Of a DNA stretch of 64,000 bases, positions 8,741 through 18,508 are shown piece after piece. Within the stretch, counting starts at the first letter, position 1. Each line of letters opens with the position of its first letter. The position numbers and the translations under genes are program-made. The notes beneath the pieces are model-generated. The model was not told where the DNA came from. It saw only the letters and a list, made by a program, of their open reading frames with translations, and searched no databases. Source of the stretch: Berkiella_A sp963976875 (GTDB lineage Bacteria; Pseudomonadota; Gammaproteobacteria; Berkiellales; Berkiellaceae); NCBI GenBank assembly GCA_963976875.1, contig CAXBML010000008.1:42074-106073 (forward strand), in the 5' to 3' direction.

Positions 8741-10168
8741 ATGGAACATTGCGTTGAGAGAATAAAGCCAGATAACTTTGAAGAGCAAAAACATTTTTAC
8801 TCAAAAGCATTAAATTCTCAAGTCCATGAAATGATGGGGCATTTCATGGATTTGGGGCACGACAGAATTGTCAAAAGGTATACACACCTAAATCCACAGG
8901 TCGATGCAGATTTTTTAATGAGTATTTTAACCTACCAACCCAAGCATTTTTTCTGGGGAGGGGCTGATCTGTTTTACGTGGTAACTGAGGCGGGTACTCG
9001 TAAGATGGTTGTTTTGGAAACAAATTCTTGTCCTTCCGGGCAAAAATCAATGCCATCGCGCAATGATACAAATGAGTATAGAGGCTATAGCCATTTAATT
9101 AAAAACTCATTCTTACCACTATTAAAAAAAAGAAGATTACCTAAAGGTGCCTTGGCCGTTATATATGATAAAAACTATATGGAGGCCTCTGGTTATGCTT
9201 CAACCATCGCTGATAGTACGGGTGAAGATGTTTATTTGATCCCACATTTTATGAATGAAAAACAGTATGTCAGTTTCCATGATGGCATAATGTACTTAGA
9301 GCAGCCAGAAGGTGAAAAAATACCGATTAGAGCCGCTTTTAGATATGTCACCCAAAAACCTTGGAATAGAATCCCGATAAAAACACAAACTTTAATATAT
9401 AACTCTACATTGGTTTGTTTATCTGGCGGTCGCAATAAGCTGGTGGCTAATAAAGCTTACGAGTCTTTTAATGCGACGCTGGTTGGATCGGGCTTAAAAA
9501 TTAATGTGCCAGAGACGATAAAAGACGTTTCTAAGTCTAATATACCGGCGATGATAAGTAAATTAGGTGGCAAAGCCGTTGTTAAAGTCCCTTATTTAAA
9601 TGCCGGGCAAGGCGTATATACGATAACCAGCCCAGAAGAATTAGCAGATTTTATGGCTGAGGATTACCCTTATGATCAATTTATTGTTCAAAGTTTAATT
9701 GGTCATTATGAGTGGAGCTCTCAAGGAGAACATGGGCGGTACTTTCATATAGGAACCGTTCCAAATAAAAAGGGAGATATTTTTATTGCGGATCTGAGAA
9801 TGATGGTTTTTTCTTCTACGACTGGATTTATGCCTTGTGCCATTTATGCCAGAAGAGCTAGAACGTCATTAGAGGCCACATTATCCACGAATAGTTGGCA
9901 AGTCTTAGGTACAAATTTATCTATGAAGTTAGCAGATAATCAATGGGATTCCGATACATCCCGTTTAATGTTAATGGATAAAGTAGACTTTAATAAACTG
10001 GGTATTGGTATTGATGATTTAATTGAAGCTTATATTCAATCAGTTTTAACTGTGGTAGCAATTGATAAAATGGCCAAAATGTTAGTTAATCAAAAGGGCC
10101 AGTTTAGAATGAAACTATTTAAATCATTAGATAATGATGAATCATTAGTTAATGAAATTTTGGTATAG
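8741..10168 (+). CDS. ATP-grasp-like ligase, probable amidoligase
   Basis: Seen: 475 residues. ATP-grasp-like features are the VVKVPYLNAGQGVYTITSPE glycine-rich nucleotide loop preceded by ISKLGGKA (near residue 290), an FIVQSLIG strand, a DLRMMVF metal-site-like strand, and a terminal helical region. The N-terminal third contains VVLETNSCPSGQKSMPSRND. Start: the frame opens at GTG 8690, but ATG 8741 has AGGA at a good distance and is preferred. Context: only 12 bases before an AstE/AspA-type metallohydrolase. Known: ATP-grasp ligases and M14-like/aspartoacylase hydrolases recur as neighbours in predicted systems that make or trim amide-linked peptides or small molecules (Iyer, Aravind and colleagues' amidoligase survey). 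Substrate unknown; the ATP-grasp call is by motif and should be confirmed. Confidence 0.65.
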   Translation: MEHCVERIKPDNFEEQKHFYSKALNSQVHEMMGHFMDLGHDRIVKRYTHLNPQVDADFLMSILTYQPKHFFWGGADLFYVVTEAGTRKMVVLETNSCPSGQKSMPSRNDTNEYRGYSHLIKNSFLPLLKKRRLPKGALAVIYDKNYMEASGYASTIADSTGEDVYLIPHFMNEKQYVSFHDGIMYLEQPEGEKIPIRAAFRYVTQKPWNRIPIKTQTLIYNSTLVCLSGGRNKLVANKAYESFNATLVGSGLKINVPETIKDVSKSNIPAMISKLGGKAVVKVPYLNAGQGVYTITSPEELADFMAEDYPYDQFIVQSLIGHYEWSSQGEHGRYFHIGTVPNKKGDIFIADLRMMVFSSTTGFMPCAIYARRARTSLEATLSTNSWQVLGTNLSMKLADNQWDSDTSRLMLMDKVDFNKLGIGIDDLIEAYIQSVLTVVAIDKMAKMLVNQKGQFRMKLFKSLDNDESLVNEILV

Positions 10169-10180
10169 TGGGGCGATTAG

Positions 10181-11200
10181 ATGAGTACTCATAAAGTGAT
10201 TAAATCCAGAGAAGCATTGAAAATATCATCCCTAAATCGGGGTGAGGTGCATCGCGTCCATATTCAATTATCAGATAGTGCTTTGGGTGTGCCTTGGTCC
10301 CTCCCGGTCATTGTTATTCGAGGGATAGAAAAGGGGCCTACATTAGGTATTACCGCTGCAATTCATGGCAATGAATTAAATGGCATTTCTACTATTTTTA
10401 AATTAATAGATGAGATTAATCCCCAAGAATTGGTCGGTAACTTAATTTTGGTGCCTATTAGCAATGTGCCAGGCTATTTAATGAATCAAAGACATTTTTC
10501 TGATAATGTGGATTTAAATAGAATCATGCCAGGCAAACCAAAGGGAACGGCTAGCCAGCTGTACGCCCATCATTTATCTCATAAAATTATTAGTCAGTTT
10601 GACTATTTATTAGACCTTCACACGGCAAGCCATGGTCGGGTGAATAGCCTGTACCTTAGAGCAGATTTAGACAATGAAGAATGTCGTACTTTAGCGTATC
10701 TTCAAAATCCAGATATCATTGTGAAAAAATATGATGAAGAGGGGACTCTCAGATCTTGGGCAAATGAGATGGGTATACCTGCCATTACTGTCGAAATAGG
10801 CAACCCCAATGCTTTCCAACATGCCTTAATTGATGACACGCTTGAGGGCATTAGTAATACTTTGAAATACCTAAAAATGATCAAGGGCAAAGTCAAAGAT
10901 ATGGTGACGAGTGCGACAATATGTGATCGTTCTTATTGGATTTATTCTCAAAAAGGCGGCATTATTGATGTTTTACCCAAACTAACTGACCAGGTTAAAA
11001 AAGGCCAAGTTATTGCAAAAGTATATGATGTCTTTGGACAAATCAAAGAAGAAGTTTTGTCGAATAGAGCAGGTATTGTTATTGGGATGAATGTACGTCC
11101 TAACTGTGATGCGGGGACAAGGGTTTTACATTTAGGTGTCGATATTATAGAAGCAGAGCCAGAAATGATACCCGGCCATGATGATTTTGATTTGGGCTAA
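10181..11200 (+). CDS. Succinylglutamate desuccinylase/aspartoacylase family zinc hydrolase
   Basis: Seen: 339 residues with the family zinc site HGNELNG (about residues 66-72), the second histidine in DLHTASHG (about 145) and a candidate catalytic glutamate in AITVEIGNPNAF. The C-terminal beta domain (about 245-330) has the KGQVIAKVYDVFGQ pattern seen in this M14-like family. Role (known family): hydrolysis of N-acyl or amide bonds on amino acids. No arginine-catabolism ast genes are nearby, so it is unlikely to be a true AstE. Context: 12 bases after the ATP-grasp-like gene, so co-transcribed; together they could add and remove an amide-linked group. Start ATG follows GGGG. Confidence 0.85.
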   Translation: MSTHKVIKSREALKISSLNRGEVHRVHIQLSDSALGVPWSLPVIVIRGIEKGPTLGITAAIHGNELNGISTIFKLIDEINPQELVGNLILVPISNVPGYLMNQRHFSDNVDLNRIMPGKPKGTASQLYAHHLSHKIISQFDYLLDLHTASHGRVNSLYLRADLDNEECRTLAYLQNPDIIVKKYDEEGTLRSWANEMGIPAITVEIGNPNAFQHALIDDTLEGISNTLKYLKMIKGKVKDMVTSATICDRSYWIYSQKGGIIDVLPKLTDQVKKGQVIAKVYDVFGQIKEEVLSNRAGIVIGMNVRPNCDAGTRVLHLGVDIIEAEPEMIPGHDDFDLG

Positions 11201-11265
11201 TGTTCAGGTGAGTTGCTAGGGCAAAGGCATGAATGTTAAAACATCTTGTTTGCCCCAAACTTTCC

Positions 11266-12144
11266 TTAAGTTCGATAAAACGGTGCTGCTCTATTTACGA
11301 GCGCTTGCAAATATTCTAGTGCTTCAGGCGCAGCATTGCTCGATGTTGGGTCAACATAAACTTCAGAGACAAACCTTTTTTCTTTTCCGTCTACTTTCAC
11401 TATTCTGGTTTGCAGCTTTTCACCCCTTATCTGTTTTGCAGCATGCCAAAGTAAGCAGTTAGCATCGTCTAATGGCCAGGGATGACACTGAGCTGCCGCT
11501 TGTTCCAATTTATAAAATAAATCTGAATCTTTCGCGCAGGTCTTTGATACTGCAGCCAGCAATTCGGCATCATGTGAGCCTAGAATATGTAATATAATAT
11601 CATTGACAGTTTGTTCGTTTGTGGGCCCAGATTGTGGGAAAAGCGTTGTATAGTTTGTAACAAAGTTCAGTAGTTTATTATATTCATTGTAAGTTAACTC
11701 ATGTTTGTTAAAGAATTTAAAGAATAAGCCTCTAACAGTATCATTGTTGACCCGTTCAGTATTTTTATATTCATTAAAGAATAAATAGCAAATAGGTAGT
11801 AAAATCACAGCGGCGGCAGCTTGGAAAGCGCTCAAGCCTTGAAATATAGAGCTTTCTATATTCTGGTTAAAAAAGAAATGGATAGGTAAAGTCATCATTG
11901 CAAAAAAAGGCAATAAAATAGGATAGATCATTATTCGAAAAATAGCGGTGAAAGGGTGCGCTAGAAAAGTTTCCCACATTATTGTGAGTAAAAGCTTTGT
12001 TCCATGCCAAAGATCAAATTTTCCTAAAACCGTCAAAATGATGCTTGGAGAAAAAAATAAAAATATATTGGCATAGTCATTTATATATTTTTGTGTTTGA
12101 GCAATGCTTTCTTGCATACTCCAAATATGGTTGATTGTTTTCAT
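11266..12144 (-). CDS. Unknown integral membrane protein
   Basis: Not recognised. Seen: 292 residues with several hydrophobic segments in the N-terminal half (about 27-42 IFLFFSPSIILTVLG, about 67-90 IFRIMIYPILLPFFAMMTLP, about 105-125 AFQAAAAVILLPICYLFF), then a soluble C-terminal domain of about 160 residues containing CHPWPLDDANCLLWHAAKQIRG. No signal peptidase site. It lies 34 bases downstream of the M48 protease gene on the same strand, so probably co-transcribed. Nothing in it suggests an enzyme. Possible lineage-specific protein. Confidence 0.7.
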   Translation of the reverse strand: MKTINHIWSMQESIAQTQKYINDYANIFLFFSPSIILTVLGKFDLWHGTKLLLTIMWETFLAHPFTAIFRIMIYPILLPFFAMMTLPIHFFFNQNIESSIFQGLSAFQAAAAVILLPICYLFFNEYKNTERVNNDTVRGLFFKFFNKHELTYNEYNKLLNFVTNYTTLFPQSGPTNEQTVNDIILHILGSHDAELLAAVSKTCAKDSDLFYKLEQAAAQCHPWPLDDANCLLWHAAKQIRGEKLQTRIVKVDGKEKRFVSEVYVDPTSSNAAPEALEYLQALVNRAAPFYRT

Positions 12145-12178
12145 ATGTCTTACGGCTACTTTTGACTGGTTTAGTTGT

Positions 12179-13375
12179 TTATGCTGAAGATTTGAGTACT
12201 GAAACTTGTTTTAATGCATTTTGTGCTATTTCATTTGGTAATAATTGAATAGATTGTTTTAAATCTCCCTCTGCTTTTGAATACTGCCCAAGTTTTTTAT
12301 AAACAATTCCGCGACTGAGATAGTATTCAAAGTATTGCTTATCTAATTTAATGGCTTGATTATAAGCACTGATTGCGGGTTTATAAAATTGTTGCTTTGC
12401 TAATATATCGCCTTGTAAACCATAAAATAATGCTTCTTTCGGTAGGGCCGCTATGGACTGTGTTACTAGCTTCTGTGCAGCGTGAAGGTCATTATTTTGA
12501 AAAGCTTTATTAGCTTGGTCATATTGTGCATAAGCTGTTTGTTGGGACTTTAATCGCGCTATTTTAGCCTGATAGTTATCATATCCCATGATCAAATCAG
12601 TTTGATTAAATGTTTTTGCAAATTCAAGATTGGCATTCGCACGCTCCTGAGAGGGCGGATGACTTTCAAACAGACCTTGTAGCCAATTGGAATTTTTGCC
12701 ATTTTTGAGTTTGACAAAGGTTTGCTGCAAAGCCACTGCTGCTTTAGGGTCATAGCCTGCTCGAACCATATACATCATACCGTAGTGATCTGCTTCTTTT
12801 TCTGCATCACGGCCATATTTCAATGACATCATGCCAAGGGTTGCACTAGCGCCTAACATAGAAAGGTCAGACACATTTTTGTTATCTGACTTTATAGACA
12901 GCACTGCAGCTAAAGTACCAAGGCCCGCCGCCATAACTGTTTGGCGCTCCATGGTTTTTGCACCATGGCGTGCTGTCGCGTGTGTGATTTCATGGCCTAA
13001 GACCGCTGCCAGCTCTGCTTCAGAGTTCAAATGTATTAATAGCCCTCTGTTAATAGCAATTTTACCCCCAGGTAAAGCCCAAGCATTTGGCACTGAGTCG
13101 TTTAATATGACAAACTCAAAAGGTAAGTTGGGTCTGTCACTTGATTTGGCTAGTTTTTGCCCAACTTGATTGATATAGATATTTAATTCTGGGTCTTGGC
13201 GATAAATGCCACGATTTAATTGTTGTGCTTGAGGATAATGTGATTCCCCTAAGGCGATTTCTTTGCTTTCGCTCAAAAAATTGAGTTCAGATTGATTTGT
13301 AACGGGGTTTTTTGCACAAGCTGTTAACAAACATGCTAGTAAAAGCCCTAACGAATGCGATAAAATTTTGTTCAA
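12179..13375 (-). CDS. M48 family metalloprotease lipoprotein with C-terminal TPRs (BepA/YfgC-like)
   Basis: Role (known family): periplasmic zinc protease, as in BepA, acting in outer-membrane protein assembly and turnover. Seen: a lipoprotein signal ending LLLACLLTAC; the zinc motif HEITHATARHG; the third ligand region EKEADHYGMMYM; SHPPSQERANAN; and TPR-like helical repeats in the last 120 residues. Start: the longest frame begins at a TTG (13417), but a second TTG at 13375 gives a compact lipoprotein signal (M-NKILSHSLGLLLACLLTAC) with GGTG before it, so I prefer it; this is uncertain. Context: divergent from the GDH gene; upstream of the membrane-protein gene. Confidence 0.9.
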   Translation of the reverse strand: MNKILSHSLGLLLACLLTACAKNPVTNQSELNFLSESKEIALGESHYPQAQQLNRGIYRQDPELNIYINQVGQKLAKSSDRPNLPFEFVILNDSVPNAWALPGGKIAINRGLLIHLNSEAELAAVLGHEITHATARHGAKTMERQTVMAAGLGTLAAVLSIKSDNKNVSDLSMLGASATLGMMSLKYGRDAEKEADHYGMMYMVRAGYDPKAAVALQQTFVKLKNGKNSNWLQGLFESHPPSQERANANLEFAKTFNQTDLIMGYDNYQAKIARLKSQQTAYAQYDQANKAFQNNDLHAAQKLVTQSIAALPKEALFYGLQGDILAKQQFYKPAISAYNQAIKLDKQYFEYYLSRGIVYKKLGQYSKAEGDLKQSIQLLPNEIAQNALKQVSVLKSSA

Positions 13376-13615
13376 TTGTAATGCACCACAATAAGGTAAG
13401 TACTTGCAGGATAACAAAAAGTTATTCGATTGGCTATTCGAGATTATATTTTGGTGTTAAAATACCGTAAATTTTGCAGTGCATAAAGTTTAGATGTGCG
13501 CTTAAATGCATTCAGTTTGCTATCTTTATTATAGAAACAATTTTCCTTAATGAACTAAGAAAGACAACCTTTAGACTGGCTCAACCCTGGTTAAAATGGC
13601 AGAGGACAAAAAGAC

Positions 13616-16600
13616 ATGACCCGACAACAAGATGAAACCCGAGATCAACTGATTCAAAAAGTTGTCAAGTTGGTTCATAAGAAGTTGCCCAAAGAAGAGG
13701 CTGATTTACTTTCCAAGTTTATTAGTATGTATGCTAAAACAGCAGCCCCTGAAGATTTAATTGATCGAAGTGTCATTGATGTTTATGGCGCTTTTTTATC
13801 TCATTGGCAATTTATCAACCACGTAGAAAAAAACAAATATGGGATCCGAGTTTATAATCCTAATTTTGAGCAGCACGGTTGGCAGTCAACGCATACAGTC
13901 ATAGAAATAATTCATCCCGATATGCCCTTTATTTTAGAGTCGGTTCGGATGGTGTTGAATCGCAGCGCTTTAAATATACACTTAATGTTGCACTTAGGTG
14001 ATGTTCAGTTTATAAGAGACGACAATGGACATGTTGCGCAAATTCATACTAATCACAAAAAAATTAAAAACGTTAGCACTGAAACTCCGATATTTATTGA
14101 GATTGATCGACAAAATAACCCAAACATTTTAGAAGAACTTAAGAGTGTTTTAGAAGACGTGATGGTTGAGATTCGTGCGGCCGTGACGGATTGGCAGCCA
14201 TTGAAAAAAACACTTAGGAATACAATTAAACGTTTAGAAAATGATAAAAATATCAGCCAAAAAAAATATGGTTCTGATATTATTGAGTTTTTAGAGTGGA
14301 TTAATAATGAGCATTTTACATTTTTAGGTTTTAGTCGGAGATCTTTAATCAAAGATCAGAATAGAACGCATTGGAAAGTCAGCAAAAAAGATAATTTAGG
14401 TATTCTCAAATATTACGATGATAATTATTTTGAAGATTTTGAAAGTTTACCTAAGAGAGCGCAAGAGTTTTATTTTTCGCCTTATCCATTAATCGTGGGT
14501 AAAACGATGCGGCGCTCGAATGTTCATAGACCTGCCCACACAGACTTTATATCTTTAAAGGTATTTGATGATAATGGAAATGTTATTGGTGAAGAGCGCT
14601 TTGTCGGTTTATATACTGCAGCTGCTTATAACCTAAGCCCTCAAAATATACCATTATTAACAACGAAGATAGAGAAAATTCTTGAAAAAAATGAGTTGTC
14701 AGCTAGCAGTTATGATGGCAAGGCTTTAGTGAACATTTTGGAAAACTTTCCTAGAGATGATTTGTTTCAAGCGCCTGTGAATGATTTATATAAAATTTCA
14801 CTTGGGATATTACGCCTACAAGAGCGACAACGCATTCGTTTGTTTGTGCGCAAAGATGATTTTGGACGTTATTATTCTTGCCTGGTTTTTGTTCCTCGGG
14901 ACAAGTTCAATTCAAAATTGCGAGAAAAAATTGCAGATGTATTGATGACACAACTAGGTGGCTATAGTATTGATTTTAACACGAAGTTTTCAGAGTCAGT
15001 TTTGGCGCGTATACATTTTATCGTGCGATATCATGAAGACTCTGAGAAACAATACGATCTAGCCGAATTACAGAATACATTGGTCAGCATTGGTCGAACT
15101 TGGGCCGATCACTTAAATGAAGCTTTAGTCGAACACTATGGGGAAGAGCAAGGTATTAAGCTTTGTCAAAAATATGGCAATGCTTTTCAAGTCGGCTATA
15201 GAGATGCATTTATTGCGCGTACAGCGGTATTCGATATTCAAAAAATGGAAATCTTGAGTGTGGAAAACCCATTAGAAATGAGTTTTTATCGCTCTTTAGA
15301 AGATCCAGAAGGTACAATACGGTTTAAGATATTCCATATGGGGTCGGCTGTACCATTGTCTGATGTTATTCCAATGCTGGAATGCATGGGGGTTCGAGTC
15401 TTGAGTGAAAGACCCCATGAAGTAAAAGTCAGTGACGGATATAGTATTTGGATTAATGATTTTGCCATGGTGCATGGTAAAGGCCATGATTTAAATGTAG
15501 AAGAATTAAAAGATGTCTTTCAAGATACTTTTTATAATTTATGGTTGGGGCATGCTGAAACGGATGGCTTCAATCATTTAGTGCTCCAAGCAGGATTGAC
15601 TTGGCGTGAAGTGATGATGCTGCGAGCGTATGCCAAATATATGTGGCAAATTGGTTTTACCTTTTCACAAGCCTACATTGAAGAAGTCTTAGTCGATAGA
15701 TATGAGATTACGAAAGAGATTGTAAAATTATTTTTGGCAAGGTTTGACTTAACAGTTGCACATGAAAATCGCAATACCCTAATTAACGAACTTCGCAAGA
15801 AATTAAAAGATGATTTAGAAGCAGTTAATAATATTGATGAAGATCGTATTTTGCGAAAGTATATCGATGTTATTATGGCGACTCTCAGAACAAACTTTTT
15901 CCAGTTAAACTCCGATGGAAACCCAAAGTCGTATTTATCTATTAAGTTTGATTCAGGGGCTATTCCTGAAATCCCCCTACCGAAACCCATGTTTGAAGTC
16001 TTTGTTTATTCTCCCAAAATGGAAGGCGTACATTTACGCGGCGCTAAAGTTGCCCGAGGCGGATTGCGATGGTCAGATAGACGTGAAGATTTTAGAACCG
16101 AAGTCTTAGGCCTGATGAAAGCACAACAAGTTAAAAATGCAGTGATTGTGCCTTTAGGCGCAAAAGGGGGCTTCGTCAGTAAATGTCTACCGAGCGATTG
16201 TACACGAGAGGCTATATTAGCGGAAGGCATCAGCTGTTATAAGATATTTATTTCAGCCTTATTAGATATTACAGATAATTTAGTCGACGGCGAGGTTGTA
16301 CCACCACAAAATGTTATACGCTATGATGCAGACGATACTTATTTAGTGGTCGCTGCGGATAAAGGGACAGCCACTTTTTCAGATATCGCCAATGGTATTT
16401 CACAAGAATATGGTTTTTGGTTGGATGATGCATTTGCTTCTGGTGGGTCCACTGGCTACGATCATAAAAAAATGGGTATTACAGCGAGGGGCGCTTGGGA
16501 ATCAGTCAAACAACATTTTAGAGAGCTAGGCGTAGACACGCAAAAATCTGATTTTAGTGTTATCGGTATTGGGGATATGGCAGGGGATGTTTTTGGAAAT

Positions 16601-18508
16601 GGCATGCTGTTGTCAAAACATATCAAGCTATTAGGTGCATTCAACCATATGCATATCTTTTTGGATCCCAATCCCGACTCCGCTGCCAGTTATAAAGAGC
16701 GTTTACGCTTATTCCAATTGCCGCGTTCAAGCTGGGAAGATTATAACCAAAAGTTGATATCTAAAGGCGGGGGGATTTTTTCCCGTTCTAGTAAATACAT
16801 TCCACTATCCCCTGAAGTTAGAGCTGTACTCGGCATACATAAAGAAAAAATTGTGCCTAATGAATTAATCCGAGCCATGCTGAAGGCTCAGGTTGATTTA
16901 TTATGGAATGGTGGTATTGGGACTTATGTTAAGGCTTCATCAGAACATAATTCTGAAGTGGGCGACAGAGCCAATGATGGCTTACGTGTGAATGGCGATG
17001 AATTAAAATGTAAAGTTGTGGGCGAAGGTGGAAACCTTGGGTTCACCCAATTAGGGCGTGTCGAGTTTGCGTTAAATAGTGGGAAAATCAATACTGATGC
17101 AATTGATAATTCAGCTGGGGTCGACTGCTCAGATCATGAAGTAAATATCAAAATATTACTCAATGGTATTATTGCGCAAGGCGACATGACAGGGAAGCAG
17201 CGCAATGCTTTATTAGTTGAAATGACAGAAGAAGTCGCAGAATTAGTTTTAGATAATAATCGACTTCAGATTGAAGTATTATCTGTAGCTGAGTTTGGGG
17301 CAAAAAAGAACGTCCAAATGCATTGTCGTTTGATGGATTACTTAGAAACAAATGCAAACTTAGATAGAAATATTGAATGTTTGCCAAGCAATGAATCTTT
17401 GATAATGCGCCATCAGAATGTCGGCTTTGGTTTAACAAGACCAGAATTGTCTGTATTACTTGCCTATACTAAAACATTATTAAAAAGTGAGCTTTTGGCC
17501 TCAGATGTACCAGAAGACGAGTATATTGCTGAAGATATGGTGACGGCATTTCCTGATGTTTTAAAAACCCAATTTCGCAAGAGCCTATTTGAGCATCGTT
17601 TGAAACGAGAACTAATAGCAATGCAAGTGTCAAACACTATTTTGAATGACATGGGATTAGGCTTTCTGCACCGTTTGCAAGATGAAACTGGTGCGTCTGT
17701 ACCGGATATTGTCCGATGTTACATTATTTCTAGAGAAGTGTTTAGAGCGGAGCCCTTTAGAGACGCGGTTGATTCTCTGGACTTATTAGTGCCCAGTGAA
17801 ATTCAAACGCGTATGTTGCATGATTTGAATCGCTTAGTGCGTCGTGGAACGCGTTGGTTTTTGCGGCATAGAGTAGGTGAGATTAGCGTTAAAGCTTTGG
17901 TTGAGCAGTTCAGAAGTAAAGTAAAAATAGTACGTGAGTGTATAAAGAACACTTCATATGGTGAAGGCAATGACTATATTCAAGAATATACCGATGAGCT
18001 AATCAGCAAAGAAGTGCCTGAAGCCGTGGCAACAAAAGCAGCGCAAATGAGCGCTATGTTTTCTGCTTTGGATATTGTAGATGCTTCTATGCTCTACAAG
18101 TTACCCGTAGAATCAGTAATCTCGACTTATTATGCAATAGGGGGGCGCTTAGAGCTAGAATGGTTCAGAGAGCAAGTCAAACGTCATGCTGTAGCGAATC
18201 ATTGGGATGCGTTAGCGCGGGCCGCTATTCGTGATGACTTGGACAGACAGCAACGTATTATAACCGTTGCGATTATGTTGATGCCTAGTGATATTGATGA
18301 GGTAGAAGCCAAAATTGATGCTTGGCTTACGCACCATAAGATCTTTGTTGAAAGATGGCGTCATATGATTTCTGACTTGAAAGCATTGACAATGAAAGAC
18401 TTCACGATGTTCTCTGTTGCGCTTAGAGAGCTTATGGAGTTGGCTCATATCAGCACATTAGAGTTTCAGCAACATAGTTCAAATACAAAGGAAGATGATG
18501 TCGCTTAA
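13616..18508 (+). CDS. gdhB: NAD-specific glutamate dehydrogenase, large (about 180 kDa) class
   Basis: Role (known): NAD-dependent oxidative deamination of glutamate to 2-oxoglutarate and ammonia; cytosolic and catabolic. Seen: 1630 residues, right for the bacterial large GDH (Bac_GDH) class. The long N-terminal regulatory region holds ACT-like stretches. The catalytic core includes LRGAKVARGGLRWSDRREDF, VIVPLGAKGGFVSK (about 845-860), the GIGDMAGDVFGNGML nucleotide-binding segment and LLWNGGIGTYVKAS. The C-terminal helical region is intact. No frameshift is seen over 4.9 kb. Context: overlaps the next gene (pyrD) by about 11-14 bases. With KorAB in this window it supports glutamate as a carbon source. 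Confidence 0.96.
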   Translation: MTRQQDETRDQLIQKVVKLVHKKLPKEEADLLSKFISMYAKTAAPEDLIDRSVIDVYGAFLSHWQFINHVEKNKYGIRVYNPNFEQHGWQSTHTVIEIIHPDMPFILESVRMVLNRSALNIHLMLHLGDVQFIRDDNGHVAQIHTNHKKIKNVSTETPIFIEIDRQNNPNILEELKSVLEDVMVEIRAAVTDWQPLKKTLRNTIKRLENDKNISQKKYGSDIIEFLEWINNEHFTFLGFSRRSLIKDQNRTHWKVSKKDNLGILKYYDDNYFEDFESLPKRAQEFYFSPYPLIVGKTMRRSNVHRPAHTDFISLKVFDDNGNVIGEERFVGLYTAAAYNLSPQNIPLLTTKIEKILEKNELSASSYDGKALVNILENFPRDDLFQAPVNDLYKISLGILRLQERQRIRLFVRKDDFGRYYSCLVFVPRDKFNSKLREKIADVLMTQLGGYSIDFNTKFSESVLARIHFIVRYHEDSEKQYDLAELQNTLVSIGRTWADHLNEALVEHYGEEQGIKLCQKYGNAFQVGYRDAFIARTAVFDIQKMEILSVENPLEMSFYRSLEDPEGTIRFKIFHMGSAVPLSDVIPMLECMGVRVLSERPHEVKVSDGYSIWINDFAMVHGKGHDLNVEELKDVFQDTFYNLWLGHAETDGFNHLVLQAGLTWREVMMLRAYAKYMWQIGFTFSQAYIEEVLVDRYEITKEIVKLFLARFDLTVAHENRNTLINELRKKLKDDLEAVNNIDEDRILRKYIDVIMATLRTNFFQLNSDGNPKSYLSIKFDSGAIPEIPLPKPMFEVFVYSPKMEGVHLRGAKVARGGLRWSDRREDFRTEVLGLMKAQQVKNAVIVPLGAKGGFVSKCLPSDCTREAILAEGISCYKIFISALLDITDNLVDGEVVPPQNVIRYDADDTYLVVAADKGTATFSDIANGISQEYGFWLDDAFASGGSTGYDHKKMGITARGAWESVKQHFRELGVDTQKSDFSVIGIGDMAGDVFGNGMLLSKHIKLLGAFNHMHIFLDPNPDSAASYKERLRLFQLPRSSWEDYNQKLISKGGGIFSRSSKYIPLSPEVRAVLGIHKEKIVPNELIRAMLKAQVDLLWNGGIGTYVKASSEHNSEVGDRANDGLRVNGDELKCKVVGEGGNLGFTQLGRVEFALNSGKINTDAIDNSAGVDCSDHEVNIKILLNGIIAQGDMTGKQRNALLVEMTEEVAELVLDNNRLQIEVLSVAEFGAKKNVQMHCRLMDYLETNANLDRNIECLPSNESLIMRHQNVGFGLTRPELSVLLAYTKTLLKSELLASDVPEDEYIAEDMVTAFPDVLKTQFRKSLFEHRLKRELIAMQVSNTILNDMGLGFLHRLQDETGASVPDIVRCYIISREVFRAEPFRDAVDSLDLLVPSEIQTRMLHDLNRLVRRGTRWFLRHRVGEISVKALVEQFRSKVKIVRECIKNTSYGEGNDYIQEYTDELISKEVPEAVATKAAQMSAMFSALDIVDASMLYKLPVESVISTYYAIGGRLELEWFREQVKRHAVANHWDALARAAIRDDLDRQQRIITVAIMLMPSDIDEVEAKIDAWLTHHKIFVERWRHMISDLKALTMKDFTMFSVALRELMELAHISTLEFQQHSSNTKEDDVA

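Noticed and set aside
11219..11255. Hairpin GGGCAAA...TTTGCCC with inner ATGTT/AACAT between two convergent genes
   Set aside because: The stem is short and no T-run follows on either strand, so I do not call it a terminator.
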